A DNA stretch of 64,000 nucleotides from Quadrisphaera sp. Its GTDB lineage: Bacteria > Actinomycetota > Actinomycetes > Actinomycetales > Quadrisphaeraceae. A model generated the notes under the pieces. That model worked only from the letters and a program-made list of their open reading frames with translations, ran no database searches and was not told the DNA's origin. The stretch spans positions 1-64,000 of the forward strand of contig JARICT010000036.1 in the NCBI GenBank assembly GCA_029257185.1. Reading direction: 5' to 3'. The translations under genes were made by a program, and so were the position numbers. Position 1 is the stretch's first letter; each line of letters opens with the position of its first letter. Positions 1 to 8,287 of this stretch are shown here, one piece after another.

Positions 1-441
1 CACGGCATCGGCAGCAGCGCCGACCAGTCCGCCCGGGTGGCGGAGCTGCTCGAGCTCGTGGGCCTGCCGCGCTCCGCCGCCGACGTCCTGCCCCGGCAGA
101 TCTCCGGCGGCCAGCGCCAGCGCGTCGCGATCGCCCGCGCGCTGGCCCTGGGCCCGGACATCGTCGTCGCCGACGAGCCCACCTCGGCCCTCGACGTCTC
201 GGTGCGGGCCCAGGTGCTGAACCTGCTCGCCGACCTGCGCGAGCGCCTGGGCCTCGGCATGGTGTTCATCTCCCACGACATCAACACCGTGCGTCACGTC
301 TCGGACAGGATCGCCGTCATGAACCACGGCCTCGTCGTCGAGACGGGCCCCACCGAGCAGCTCTTCTCCTCCCCCCGCGACCCCTACACGCGCACCCTCC
401 TCGGTGCCGTGCCCTCCCTCCTGAAGGAAGACTCCCCGTGA
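1..441 (+). CDS. Peptide/nickel-type ABC transporter ATPase, C-terminal part
   Basis: The frame is open from the first base, so the N-terminus with Walker A lies outside the window. Visible are the ABC signature [15 protein letters not shown] (about residues 34-48 of the fragment), Walker B with DEPTSALD, the SHD switch histidine, and the tail [14 protein letters not shown], which is typical of OppF/DppF-type ATPases that energise uptake of oligopeptides, dipeptides or nickel. The stop overlaps the next start in GTGA, so the two genes are translationally coupled. Together with the aldolase downstream this looks like the end of a nutrient uptake and catabolism operon; the substrate cannot be read from this fragment. 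Confidence 0.93.
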   Translation, partial: HGIGSSADQSARVAELLELVGLPRSAADVLPRQISGGQRQRVAIARALALGPDIVVADEPTSALDVSVRAQVLNLLADLRERLGLGMVFISHDINTVRHVSDRIAVMNHGLVVETGPTEQLFSSPRDPYTRTLLGAVPSLLKEDSP

Positions 442-1382
442 ACGACCGCCCGACCTTCCACGGCGTCATCCCCCCGCTGGTCACCCCCTTCACCGAGGAC
501 GGCGAGGTGGACGTCGCCACGCTCGAGCAGGTCGTCGAGCACCTCGTCGCCAGCGGCGTCCACGGCGTCTTCCCGCTCGGGTCCACCGGCGAGGTCGCCT
601 ACCTCACCGACGCCCAGCGACGCCTGGTCACCTCCACCGTCGCGAAGGCCACCGCCGGCCGGGTGCCCGTGCTCGTGGGCTGCATCGACCTCACCGCGTC
701 CCGCGTGGTCGAGCAGGCGCGCCAGGCCCGCGACGCCGGCGCCGACGGCATCGTCGCCACCACGCCGATCTACGCCATCAACGACTCCGAGGAGATCGCC
801 GGGCACTTCCGTGCCATCCACGCCGCGGTGGACCTGCCGCTCGTCGCCTACGACGTGCCGGTGCGCTCGCACGCCCGCCCGCCCCTGGAGGTGCTCCTGC
901 AGCTGGGCCAGGAGGGGGTGCTGGTGGGGGTGAAGGACTCCTCCGGCGACGACATCGGGTTCCGGCGCCTCGTGCGCGGCAACCGCCTGGCCGGCAACCC
1001 GCTGGCGCTGCTCACCGGCCACGAGATCCTCTGCGACGCGATGCTCCTCGTCGGCGCCGACGGGATCGTCCCCGGGCTCGGCAACGTGGACGCCGCCGGG
1101 TACGTGCGGCTCTACGACGCGGCGGTCGCCGGCGACTGGGACCGCGCGGTCGCCGAGCAGCAGCGCCTGGTGAACCTCTTCGACATCGTGTTCGCCGCGA
1201 CCAGCCGCTCCGCCGACGCTCGCGGTGTCGGTGCCTTCAAGGCCGCCATGGTGGCCCTGGACCTCCTGCCGTCCGCACGGATGGCGACGGGGGTCGAGCC
1301 GCTGGCGGCGGCCGACGACGAGCTGATCCGCACGGTGGTCCGCGACTGGCAGGCCGCCGGCTCGCAGGAGCCGTCGGCCTGA
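438..1382 (+). CDS. DapA/NanA-family aldolase or synthase
   Basis: A 314-residue TIM-barrel protein of the dihydrodipicolinate synthase / N-acetylneuraminate lyase superfamily. The Schiff-base lysine is in GVKDSSGD (Lys166) and the active-site tyrosine in AYDVP (Tyr138). The carboxylate-binding motif reads GSTGE (residues 48-52) where true DapA usually has GTTGE. Coupling to a peptide-type ABC ATPase suggests a catabolic aldolase for an imported compound (sialic-acid-like, keto-deoxy sugar acid or hydroxyproline-derived) rather than lysine biosynthesis. That role is inferred from context; membership of the family is secure. The GTG start is fixed by the 4-bp overlap with the upstream stop. 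Confidence 0.9.
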   Translation: MNDRPTFHGVIPPLVTPFTEDGEVDVATLEQVVEHLVASGVHGVFPLGSTGEVAYLTDAQRRLVTSTVAKATAGRVPVLVGCIDLTASRVVEQARQARDAGADGIVATTPIYAINDSEEIAGHFRAIHAAVDLPLVAYDVPVRSHARPPLEVLLQLGQEGVLVGVKDSSGDDIGFRRLVRGNRLAGNPLALLTGHEILCDAMLLVGADGIVPGLGNVDAAGYVRLYDAAVAGDWDRAVAEQQRLVNLFDIVFAATSRSADARGVGAFKAAMVALDLLPSARMATGVEPLAAADDELIRTVVRDWQAAGSQEPSA

Positions 1383-1436
1383 AGCCCGGTCCCGGTCGGG
1401 ACGCGACCGCGTCGGACCCGGGGGCGACCCCGCCTC

Positions 1437-3263
1437 TCAGGCCTTGGAGGAGAGGGAGGCCTGGTCGATGGCCCAGGCCGCGTTGACCAGGCCGACGTGG
1501 CTGAACGCCTGGGGGAAGTTGCCGAGCAGCTCCCCGGTGGCCGAGTCGACCTCCTCGGCCAGCAGGCCGACGTCGGTGACGTAGCCCGCGGCGCGCTCGA
1601 AGACCTCGGTGGCCTCCTCGACCCTCCCTGCCAGCGCGAGGGCCTGCGCGAGCCAGAAGGTGCACAGCAGGAAGGTGCCCTCCTGGCCCTCGAGCCCGTC
1701 CACGCCCGAGCCGGCCCGGTATCGGTGGACCAGACCTCGCGGGTCGGTGAGCTGGTCGCGCACCGCGTCGATCGAGGAGAGCACCCGCAGGTCGTCGGCG
1801 GGCAGGAACCCCAGGACAGGCAGCAGGAGCGCGGTGGCGTCGAGGTCCGGGGCGTCGAAGGACTGGGTGAACGCCCCGGCGTCGGCGTCCCACCCTCGGC
1901 TCTCGACCTCGGCGCGGATCTCCTGCGCGGTCGACCGCCAGCCGTCGACGCGGTCCTGCGCGCCCAGCAGGTCCGCCAGCCCGATCGCCCGGTCCAGGGC
2001 CACCCAGCACATGACCTTCGAGTGCACGAAGTGCCGCGGCTCCCCACGGATCTCCCAGATGCCGTTGTCGGGGTCCTGCCAGCGCGCCGCAGCCGCGTCG
2101 GCGAGCGCGACGAGGAAGTCGCGGGTGAAGGCGCTGGGGGTCCCCAGCTGGTCGCGGAGCTGGGAGGCGGCGTCCAGGAGCTCGCCGTAGACGTCGAGCT
2201 GCGGCTGGTCCCACGCGCCGTTGCCCACCCGCACCGGGGTGCTCCCCCGCCACCCGTCGAGGTGGCTCAGGGTGCGCTCGGAGAGGTCGCGCTCGCCGCC
2301 GATCCCGAACATGATCTGCAGCGGACGGTCGAGCACCGAGCCCGCCGAGGCGCTGGCCATGAACGTGAAGAACTCGTGGGCCTCGTCCGGGCAGGCGGCG
2401 ACCCACAGCGCCCGCAGCGTCATGCTCGAGTCACGGACCCAGGCGTAGCGGTAGTCCCAGTTCCGCTCGCCGCCGACCTGCTCGGGCAGGGACGTGGTGG
2501 CCGCGGCGATGATCGCCCCGGTGGGCTGGTAGCTCAGCGCCTGCAGGACCCGCCCCGAGTGGTGGACGAGGTCGGACCACGGGCCCTGGTAGGCCTGGTG
2601 CATCCCGGACCACTCGCGCCACGAGGACACGGTCTGCTCGAGCGCTGCGGCGATCGCCGCTCCCGAGCGCGTCGCCGGCTCGGGAGCACCGAGCACGGAG
2701 TGCTCCAGGGCGAAGCAGACGCGCTCGCCGGCCTCGACGTCGAAGCGGGCGTGGCACGCGCCCGGCTCCACGTCGAGGTCGACGGTGGCCGAGACGGTGA
2801 GCCTGGCCGCCCCGCCGGTGGCCACGACCCCGCCGTCGACCCGCGTCATGGCCGGGGTGACCAGCCCGTACTCCGGGCGGGGCCGCAGCGACGCGGTGAC
2901 GCTCACGCGACCGCTGGTGCACGTCACGGTGCGCGCCAGGACGTGGGGGGCGTGCTCGCCGAGCGTGTGGGGTCCCGAGGCGTCGCCGAAGACCAGGGCG
3001 TCGCGCAGCTCCAGGGTGCCGGTCGGGGTGTGGAAGGTGGTGAGCAGCACCATGCTGGCACCGACGTACCGGCGCTCGGCGGAGAAGTTACCGTCCGGTC
3101 GGACCGACCAGTGCCCGGCGTCGTCGTCGAGCAGGCGCGCGAAGGTCGCGGGACTGTCGAAGCGGGGCAGGCACAGCCAGTCGACGGAACCCTCCGTGGT
3201 GACCAGGGCGGCGCCGTGACGGTCCGAGAGCAGGGCGTGGTCGCCGATCGGGAGCGACGTCAT
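1437..3263 (-). CDS. Glycoside hydrolase family 15 (glucoamylase/trehalase-like)
   Basis: A 608-residue cytosolic enzyme. The N-terminal beta-domain carries the family motif VDWLCLPRFDSPATF (residues 27-41). The (alpha/alpha)6 barrel carries ERNWDYRYAWVRDSS, the general-acid region GIWEIRG followed by HSKVMCWVALDRA, and the second catalytic glutamate in EGTFLLCTFWLA. Length and motifs match bacterial GH15 proteins acting on alpha-glucans or trehalose. No signal peptide is seen, so it likely acts on intracellular storage sugar. The ATG at 3263 has no ribosome binding site. On its strand TAAGGT lies 6 nt before the ATG, so the mRNA is probably leaderless. It is divergent from the gene at 3286 with only 22 bp between start codons. 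Confidence 0.93.
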   Translation of the reverse strand: MTSLPIGDHALLSDRHGAALVTTEGSVDWLCLPRFDSPATFARLLDDDAGHWSVRPDGNFSAERRYVGASMVLLTTFHTPTGTLELRDALVFGDASGPHTLGEHAPHVLARTVTCTSGRVSVTASLRPRPEYGLVTPAMTRVDGGVVATGGAARLTVSATVDLDVEPGACHARFDVEAGERVCFALEHSVLGAPEPATRSGAAIAAALEQTVSSWREWSGMHQAYQGPWSDLVHHSGRVLQALSYQPTGAIIAAATTSLPEQVGGERNWDYRYAWVRDSSMTLRALWVAACPDEAHEFFTFMASASAGSVLDRPLQIMFGIGGERDLSERTLSHLDGWRGSTPVRVGNGAWDQPQLDVYGELLDAASQLRDQLGTPSAFTRDFLVALADAAAARWQDPDNGIWEIRGEPRHFVHSKVMCWVALDRAIGLADLLGAQDRVDGWRSTAQEIRAEVESRGWDADAGAFTQSFDAPDLDATALLLPVLGFLPADDLRVLSSIDAVRDQLTDPRGLVHRYRAGSGVDGLEGQEGTFLLCTFWLAQALALAGRVEEATEVFERAAGYVTDVGLLAEEVDSATGELLGNFPQAFSHVGLVNAAWAIDQASLSSKA

Positions 3264-3269
3264 GTGCGC

Positions 3270-3279
3270 ACCTTAGGCT
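3270..3279. promoter_or_regulatory. Overlapping divergent -10 boxes for two leaderless genes
   Basis: The ten bases ACCTTAGGCT hold TAGGCT (3274-3279) on the plus strand, 6 nt before the ATG at 3286, and TAAGGT (3275-3270) on the minus strand, 6 nt before the ATG at 3263. The hexamers share the base pairs at 3274-3275. Neither gene has a Shine-Dalgarno sequence. Both mRNAs would start at or next to their start codons. Confidence 0.6.
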
Positions 3280-3285
3280 GGTCGG

Positions 3286-3669
3286 ATGAAGACGATCGCG
3301 CGGTGGCTGCTGGGTCTGGCGATGATGTTCGCGGGGACGAGCCACCTGCTCTGGGCCAGGGAGCCGTTCCAGGCGCAGGTGCCCGACTGGACCTCGGTCA
3401 GCGGGCTGGACAAGGACTCGGTGGTGGTCGCGTCCGGCGCGGTCGAGATCATGCTGGGCGCCGCGCTGGTCGTCCTGCCGAAGGAGCGTCGCCGGGTCGG
3501 GGGGATCCTGGCGCTGTTCTTCACGGCGATCTTCCCCGGCAACGTCGAGCAGTACCTCAAGAAGCGCACCATGCCCGGGCTGGACACGGACCGGAAGCGC
3601 CTGGTCCGCCTGTTCTTCCAGCCCCTGCTGGTGGCCTGGGCGCTGTGGTCGACCTCGCCGGAGCGCTGA
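3286..3669 (+). CDS. Small DoxX-like membrane protein
   Basis: A 127-residue protein with hydrophobic segments near residues 5-20, 45-65, 70-87 and 105-123 and an N-terminal GLAMMFAGTSHLLWAREPF pattern seen in DoxX-like membrane proteins. In such proteins the motif NVEQYLKKRTMPGLDTDR sits between the last helices, as here. Function unknown; relatives are quinone-linked or redox-associated membrane subunits. The start is set by a leaderless promoter (TAGGCT, 6 nt spacer, ATG). It ends 10 bp before the convergent DUF5996 gene. Confidence 0.75.
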   Translation: MKTIARWLLGLAMMFAGTSHLLWAREPFQAQVPDWTSVSGLDKDSVVVASGAVEIMLGAALVVLPKERRRVGGILALFFTAIFPGNVEQYLKKRTMPGLDTDRKRLVRLFFQPLLVAWALWSTSPER

Positions 3670-3679
3670 CGCCGGCCGG

Positions 3680-4615
3680 TCAGGCCTTGTGGTCCCACCG
3701 GGTCGGGTCGTCCTCGAGGGCGGCCCTGTCCCAGCTGCCGAGCTCGGCGGCGGCCTCGTAGGTGGTCTGCAGGAACTCCAGCAGCGCCTGGTCGGGGTCG
3801 CGCGCGGTGCGCACCGCCTCGTACGGCAGCAGGAACTGGCCGAGCTCCTCGCTGAAGAAGGCGTCGGCGGGGCCGACGGGGTGCTCGGCGAAACCGTCCG
3901 GCCCCGGGTACGCGTAGGAGTAGAACGCGCCCTCGTCGCCGCCCCCGGCCCAGAAGCCGCAGCTGCTCAGCTCGTGGGAGTAGCCCTCCTCCATCACCCA
4001 GTCCCCGCAGTTCGGGGCTCCCCCGGGGTGCGTCGGCGCGGTGCGCCCGGAGAACCGGGTGCAGGCGAGGTCCAAGGACCCCCAGAAGAAGTGGACGGGG
4101 CTGACCTTGCCGAGGAAGTGGGAGCGGAACTGCTGGATCACGCGGTCGGCCTGGACCAGCTGGCGCCAGAACAGGTGGGCTGCCTCGGGGTCGTAGGTGG
4201 AGTGCTGGTGGTCCTGCGCGAACGGGATCGCCGGGTCGACCTCGTTGGGGGTCGCCTGGATCTGCGTCTCGAGGCCCAGGTCGCCCAGCGCGCTCATGAG
4301 CTCGGCGTAGAACGTCGCGACCGGCTTGCTCTCCAGGGCGACCGTGCGCACCGCCCCGTCGTCGGTGCGCACGCGCAGCCGGTGGTCGATGAGGTCGAGC
4401 TCGATGTCGAAGACCCGCGTGCCGTAGGGGATCGTCGACGTCGTCAGCCCTCGGGGGCTGACGTAGAGGGTCACCTGCCACCAGTGGTTGACCAGCGGCG
4501 CGTGCGCCAGCCGGATCTTCCCGACGATCTGGGTCCACATGTGCAGGGTCTCGCGGGTGGCGGTCCAGTCGTCCACCCGCAGGCTCGGCCACGCGTGCTG
4601 TGTCGGTGCGGTCAT
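3680..4615 (-). CDS. DUF5996 family protein
   Basis: A 311-residue protein matching DUF5996 along its length: WPSLRVDDWTATRETLHMWTQ at the start, WWQVTLYVSPRGLTTSTIPYG, then HFFWGSLDLACTRFSGR and AFYSYAYPGPDGF in the second half. The biochemical function of the family is unknown. The start is the ATG at 4615, preceded at 7 nt by GGGGAG; the open frame continues upstream but only as read-through of the neighbouring gene in another frame. It lies 25 bp downstream of the NmrA-like gene, so these two and the monooxygenase upstream likely form one transcript. Confidence 0.88.
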   Translation of the reverse strand: MTAPTQHAWPSLRVDDWTATRETLHMWTQIVGKIRLAHAPLVNHWWQVTLYVSPRGLTTSTIPYGTRVFDIELDLIDHRLRVRTDDGAVRTVALESKPVATFYAELMSALGDLGLETQIQATPNEVDPAIPFAQDHQHSTYDPEAAHLFWRQLVQADRVIQQFRSHFLGKVSPVHFFWGSLDLACTRFSGRTAPTHPGGAPNCGDWVMEEGYSHELSSCGFWAGGGDEGAFYSYAYPGPDGFAEHPVGPADAFFSEELGQFLLPYEAVRTARDPDQALLEFLQTTYEAAAELGSWDRAALEDDPTRWDHKA

Positions 4616-4640
4616 GACGTCTCTCCCCTGGTCGGTGCGG

Positions 4641-5498
4641 TCACGACGAGGCTCCCACGGCCTGGTCGGCCCACTGGCCGAAGGTCGTCCAGCCCACCTC
4701 GGGGTGGCGCGAGTGCAGGGCGGGGCTGTCGACGCGGTAGCCCTGCTCGCGCAGGAACGTCCACATCGCGTGCATGTCGCGGCTCGCGACCGACCCGAGC
4801 GGCACCTCCTCGTGGCGCACGCTGCGGCCGAGCGCCGAACCCAGCGCGCTGGCCATCCGCGCCGCCGACGGCTCGTCGCTCGCCAGCTCCACGCGCTGAC
4901 CGGTGAACGACTCGGGCGCGGCCAGCACAGCGGCCGCGAACCGTCCCAGGTCCGCGCGGGCGAGCTGCTGCAGCGGACGGTCCGCGGGCAGCGGGAGCTC
5001 CAGGACCCCGTCGCGGACCTGGTCCTCGCCGCCGAGGGCGTTGTCGAAGAAGGAGGTGGGGCCCAGGACCGTGAACGGCACGTCCCCGGCCTCGATCTCC
5101 CGCTCGACGACCGCCTTGCTCTCGAAGTGCGGCACCCCGCTGTCCTGCATCGCGCCGGCGACGGAGCTGAACACCAGGTGCGGCGCCTCCGCGTCGTGCG
5201 CGGCACCCAGGATCGCCCGGCTCTGCTCCACCTCGGTGCCCGGCCCCCGCTCGAACGGCGTGGTGAGGGCGAAGACGCCGCTGGCCCCGCGCATCGCCGC
5301 GGCGAGGGAGTCGCGGTCGGTCAGGGAGCCGGGGACCACCTCGACCCCGCGGGCGGCGAGCCGGCGGGCCGAGGAGGAGGCCGGGTCACGGACGAGGCCC
5401 CGCACGGGGACCTCCCGGGCCAGCAGGGCGTCGACGACCGCGCCGCCCTGCCCGCCCGTCGCCCCGAGCACCAGCGCCGGCCGTGGGTCGTTCGTCAG
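4641..5498 (-). CDS. NmrA-like NAD(P)-binding Rossmann protein
   Basis: An atypical short-chain dehydrogenase of the NmrA/HSCARG group. The dinucleotide-binding loop GATGGQGG is at the extreme N-terminus, followed by VPVRGLVRDP and later FSSVAGAM and FTVLGPTSFFDN. These proteins bind NADP(H) as redox sensors or reduce small substrates. A GTG at 5471 would begin inside the first beta-strand. A CTG at 5498 is better placed: it adds TNDPRPALV, restoring the strand, and follows AGGAGG at 6 nt. I therefore propose a CTG start; if only standard starts are allowed the gene is 4641-5471. It belongs to the operon with the DUF5996 and LLM genes. Confidence 0.85.
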   Translation of the reverse strand: MTNDPRPALVLGATGGQGGAVVDALLAREVPVRGLVRDPASSSARRLAARGVEVVPGSLTDRDSLAAAMRGASGVFALTTPFERGPGTEVEQSRAILGAAHDAEAPHLVFSSVAGAMQDSGVPHFESKAVVEREIEAGDVPFTVLGPTSFFDNALGGEDQVRDGVLELPLPADRPLQQLARADLGRFAAAVLAAPESFTGQRVELASDEPSAARMASALGSALGRSVRHEEVPLGSVASRDMHAMWTFLREQGYRVDSPALHSRHPEVGWTTFGQWADQAVGASS

Positions 5499-5553
5499 GG
5501 GTTCCCTCCTTCGGTCAGAGATGCGGTGATCGTCGGTGCCGTCGGCGCGCCCG

Positions 5554-6639
5554 TCACGCCGCGGCGTCGCGCGCGGCGAGCCGGCTGGCGTGGGTCGGCG
5601 GGTCGGTGGGCACGTGGGCGGGACGGCGGGAGTCCATCTCGGCGCGCAGCGCCGGCGCGACGTGCTCGCCCAGCATGTCGATCTGCTCCAGCACCGTCTT
5701 CAGCGGCAGGCCGGCGTGGTCGATGAGGAACAGCTGGCGCTGGTAGTGGCCGAACAGCTCCGTGAACGTGAGGGTCTTGTCCACCACCTCCGCGGGAGAG
5801 CCGACGGTCAGCGGGGTCTGCGCGGCGAACTCCTCCAGGGACGGCCCGCCTCCGTAGACCGGTGCCCGGTCGAAGTAGGGCCGGAACTCCTTGACCGCGT
5901 CCTGGCTGTTCGGCCGCATGAACACGTGCCCGCCGAGGCCGACGATCGCCTGCTCGGGCGCGCCGTGCCCGTGGTGGGCGTAGCGCTCGCGGTACAGCCC
6001 GATGAGGCGCTGGTAGTGCTCGGCGGGCCAGAAGATGTTGTTGGCGAAGTACCCGTCGCCGAACCACGCGGCGATCTCGGCGACCTCCGGGGTGCGGATC
6101 GAGCCGTGCCAGACGAACGGCGGGACGCCGTCCAGCGGCCGGGGGATGGAGGTGAAGCCGCTCAGCGGGGTCCGGAACTTCCCCTCCCAGTCGACGGCGT
6201 CCTCGTCCCACAGCCGGCGCAGCAGCTGGTAGTTCTCCACCGTCAGCCCCACCGCCTCGCGCGGGTCACGACCGAACGCCTCGTAGGTGCCCAGGGTGTT
6301 GCCGCGTCCCAGCATCAGGTCCGAGCGACCGCCCGCCAGGTGGGAGAGCATCGCGTAGTCCTCGGCGATCCTCACCGGGTCGTTGGTGGTGATGTGGGCG
6401 ATGGACGTCGAGACGGTGAGCCGCTCGGTCAGCGCGGCGATGTGGGACAGCAGGGTCGTCACCGCCGAGGCCACGAACGGCGGCTCGTGGTGCTCGCCGA
6501 CGGCGAAGACGTCCAGGCCGGCGTCCTCCGCGTGGCGGGCGATGGTCACGAGACCACGGATCCGCTCGGAGTCGGTGGGGACGACGCCGGTGTGGGCGTC
6601 GGGGTGGAGGTCGCTGACGCCGAAGATGCCGATCTGCAC
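5554..6639 (-). CDS. LLM-class flavin-dependent oxidoreductase
   Basis: A 361-residue luciferase-like monooxygenase. The TIM barrel starts with MQIGIFGVSDLHPD; VFAVGEHHEPPF (about residues 45-56) and GRSDLMLGRGNT (about 101-112) are family signatures of FMN/F420-dependent monooxygenases. They act on alkanals, nitriloacetate-like or xenobiotic substrates with reduced flavin or F420; the substrate is not predictable here. The GTG start at 6639 is preceded by AGGAGCCCCACC. It leads a minus-strand operon with the NmrA-like and DUF5996 genes, and upstream lies a shortened DoxX gene controlled from a palindromic site. The set resembles redox-stress loci. Confidence 0.9.
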   Translation of the reverse strand: MQIGIFGVSDLHPDAHTGVVPTDSERIRGLVTIARHAEDAGLDVFAVGEHHEPPFVASAVTTLLSHIAALTERLTVSTSIAHITTNDPVRIAEDYAMLSHLAGGRSDLMLGRGNTLGTYEAFGRDPREAVGLTVENYQLLRRLWDEDAVDWEGKFRTPLSGFTSIPRPLDGVPPFVWHGSIRTPEVAEIAAWFGDGYFANNIFWPAEHYQRLIGLYRERYAHHGHGAPEQAIVGLGGHVFMRPNSQDAVKEFRPYFDRAPVYGGGPSLEEFAAQTPLTVGSPAEVVDKTLTFTELFGHYQRQLFLIDHAGLPLKTVLEQIDMLGEHVAPALRAEMDSRRPAHVPTDPPTHASRLAARDAAA

Positions 6640-6729
6640 GGTGGGGCTCCTGGGTCGTGGGTGAGGGGTTCGGGGGACAGGTCCGGGGACGTGCGGCGGC
6701 CGCCCGGGCGGCGAGTGGCGGCGAGGGGC

Positions 6730-7017
6730 TCAGGCGCCAGCGTCGGGGGCGGCCGGTGCGTCCGCGGCCAGCGCCGCACCGGCCGCCGGCGTCGCCAGCC
6801 CGGCCGCCAGCAGCGCGCCGCCACCGGCCTCGGAGAGCCCCGCCGCGAGCGCGTGGGGGCGCCCGGGCCGGTAGCCCGCGCCGTGGAGGAACGTCCCGGT
6901 GCCCTCGAGCCCCGCGCCGCCGAACCACGCGAAGAGCTTCTGGGCCCCGTGGGCGAACAGCGTGCCCCCCACCCACACGCGAGCGACCGTTCCTGCTGCT
7001 GCCTGCAGACCGTTCAT
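6730..7017 (-). CDS. Truncated DoxX-family membrane protein
   Basis: 95 residues matching the N-terminal two thirds of DoxX: the helix VARVWVGGTLFAHGAQKLF, a loop, then [20 protein letters not shown]. DoxX proteins normally have four helices in 130-150 residues. Here the sequence ends in DAPAAPDAGA with no final helices, and no continuation is visible in the other frames of the 90 bp before the next gene. It may be a deletion remnant or a minimal version. The ATG at 7017 is preceded by GAGAGG. It is the first gene of the minus-strand unit facing the operator at 7108-7125. Confidence 0.65.
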   Translation of the reverse strand: MNGLQAAAGTVARVWVGGTLFAHGAQKLFAWFGGAGLEGTGTFLHGAGYRPGRPHALAAGLSEAGGGALLAAGLATPAAGAALAADAPAAPDAGA

Positions 7018-7107
7018 CCTCGGTCAACCTCTCCTTCGTCCTGGTGGGGGAGCACTCTGGCCAGCGAGGGGCCGATGATCGGTGCGGAGTAGCATCACTC
7101 GTAAAAC

Positions 7108-7125
7108 TAGTTCACCGCTCAACTA
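7108..7125. promoter_or_regulatory. Palindromic operator between divergent DoxX and GNAT genes
   Basis: TAGTTCA-CCGC-TCAACTA is an 18-bp inverted repeat with one mismatch per arm. It sits in the most AT-rich stretch of the 186-bp gap between divergent genes. Its size and TAGTT/AACTA arms fit a MarR- or HxlR-type winged-helix repressor site. No such regulator gene is in the window, so this is inference. Confidence 0.5.
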
Positions 7126-7203
7126 TTCCGGACAGCGGCGCACCGCCGCCGGCCACCTCGACCCGCACCGCGCACGAGACACCCCGACCCGAGGAGCACG
7201 CTC

Positions 7204-7509
7204 ATGGACCTGGACCTGACCGACAACCCCGAGCAGCACCGCTACGAGGCGCACGACGGCGAGACCCTCGCCGGCTTCGCCTCCTACATCCTCACCGGCG
7301 AGATGATCGTCTTCTCCCACACCGAGGTCGACCCGTCCTACGAGGGCCGCGGCGTCGGCTCCTCGCTCGCCCGCACGGGCCTCGACGACGCCCGCCGGCG
7401 CGGGCTCAGCGTGATGCCGCTGTGCCCGTTCATCCACGCCTGGATCAGCAAGCACCCGGAGTACACGGACCTCGTCCACAACGCCCCGCCCAGCCGCGTC
7501 ACCGACTGA
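7204..7509 (+). CDS. GNAT-family N-acetyltransferase (YjdJ type)
   Basis: A 101-residue minimal GNAT protein. The acetyl-CoA pyrophosphate loop is EGRGVGSSLARTGL (about residues 48-61), followed by LSVMPLCPFIHAWISKHPEY, the signature of the YjdJ-type short acetyltransferases. Substrate unknown; it is likely cytosolic. The ATG is preceded by GAGGAG. Divergent from the DoxX/LLM unit and possibly controlled from the same palindromic operator. Confidence 0.85.
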   Translation: MDLDLTDNPEQHRYEAHDGETLAGFASYILTGEMIVFSHTEVDPSYEGRGVGSSLARTGLDDARRRGLSVMPLCPFIHAWISKHPEYTDLVHNAPPSRVTD

Positions 7510-7565
7510 GCCCCTCCGCCAGGCCCCGACCCGCCCTGCTCGGCCCTGCTCGCGAGACGGGTGGC

Positions 7566-8219
7566 TCAGGCGGCGAGCCGGGCGACGTGCCGCTCCAACC
7601 ACGCGTCGAACCCGCTGAGGTCGGCCACGACCTCGCGGGCCCCGGCGCCCCGCAGCTCCCCCTCGGTGGAGCCGCCCGTGAGCACCGCCAGACCCTCGAC
7701 GCCCGCGGTCGAGGCGGCGACGACGTCGCCGGGGTGGTCGCCGACGTAGCCGCTCGCCCCGATCTCCCGCAGCACCTCGCCCTTGCCGGCGCCGAACCTG
7801 CCGCCGACCACCACGTCCACCAGCGCGTCCAGGCCGGTCTCGGCCAGCGCCGCGCGCAGCACCGGCTCGAGCTTCGCGCTGACCACCGCGGTGCGCCCGC
7901 CGGCCGCCCGGACCGCGCGCAGCGCGTCCGCGGAGAAGGGCAGCGCCGTCATCGGCGGAGCGCCCGGGGCGTCGTGCCGCTGCCGGTACTCCGCGACGAC
8001 CTCCTCGCGGGCACCCGCCGGCAGCCCCGGGGCGAGGATCTCCAGGCCGTCGGACAGGGGCAGGCCGATCGTCGAGGCGGCCTGCTCCGCGCTCAGCTCC
8101 ACGCCGTGGCTGGCCAGCGCCGCGGCGAGGCAGGTGCCGATGCGCTGGCGGGAGTCGACCAGCGTCAGGTCGAGGTCGAAACCGACGAGCAGGTCCGGGC
8201 GGGGCGAGGCGGAGGTCAC
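7566..8219 (-). CDS. HAD-superfamily hydrolase (phosphatase)
   Basis: A 217-residue HAD protein. Motif I FDLDLTLVDS contains the nucleophile Asp15 and Asp17; motif II is in AVVSAK; motifs III/IV are GAGKGEVL and VGDHPGDVVAA. It has an alpha-helical C1 cap as in phosphoglycolate phosphatase-like enzymes. Substrate unknown. The GTG start has no clear ribosome binding site; TACCGT lies 8 nt upstream, so the mRNA may be leaderless. It is divergent from the helicase-associated gene at 8288. Confidence 0.87.
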   Translation of the reverse strand: MTSASPRPDLLVGFDLDLTLVDSRQRIGTCLAAALASHGVELSAEQAASTIGLPLSDGLEILAPGLPAGAREEVVAEYRQRHDAPGAPPMTALPFSADALRAVRAAGGRTAVVSAKLEPVLRAALAETGLDALVDVVVGGRFGAGKGEVLREIGASGYVGDHPGDVVAASTAGVEGLAVLTGGSTEGELRGAGAREVVADLSGFDAWLERHVARLAA

Positions 8220-8274
8220 GCCCGTGGACGGTACCGGCGCGGCCCGGGGGGCCCTGGGACCGCTCCCGCGCCAC

Positions 8275-8280
8275 TATCGT
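8275..8280 (+). promoter_or_regulatory. -10 box, leaderless start of helicase-associated gene
   Basis: TATCGT followed by 7 nt and the ATG at 8288, with no independent Shine-Dalgarno sequence of good strength. This favours ATG 8288 over GTG 8279, because the GTG would overlap the -10 element. Confidence 0.5.
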
Positions 8281-8287
8281 GGAGCGG

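Noticed and set aside
1383-1436. Bidirectional terminator between convergent genes
   Set aside because: There are overlapping GC-rich inverted repeats (GTCCCG/CGGGAC), but they are short, have a 2-nt loop and lack a U-run; not convincing.
1497-3761. Plus-strand open frame of 754 codons
   Set aside because: Antisense to the GH15 gene, whose catalytic motifs are unmistakable.
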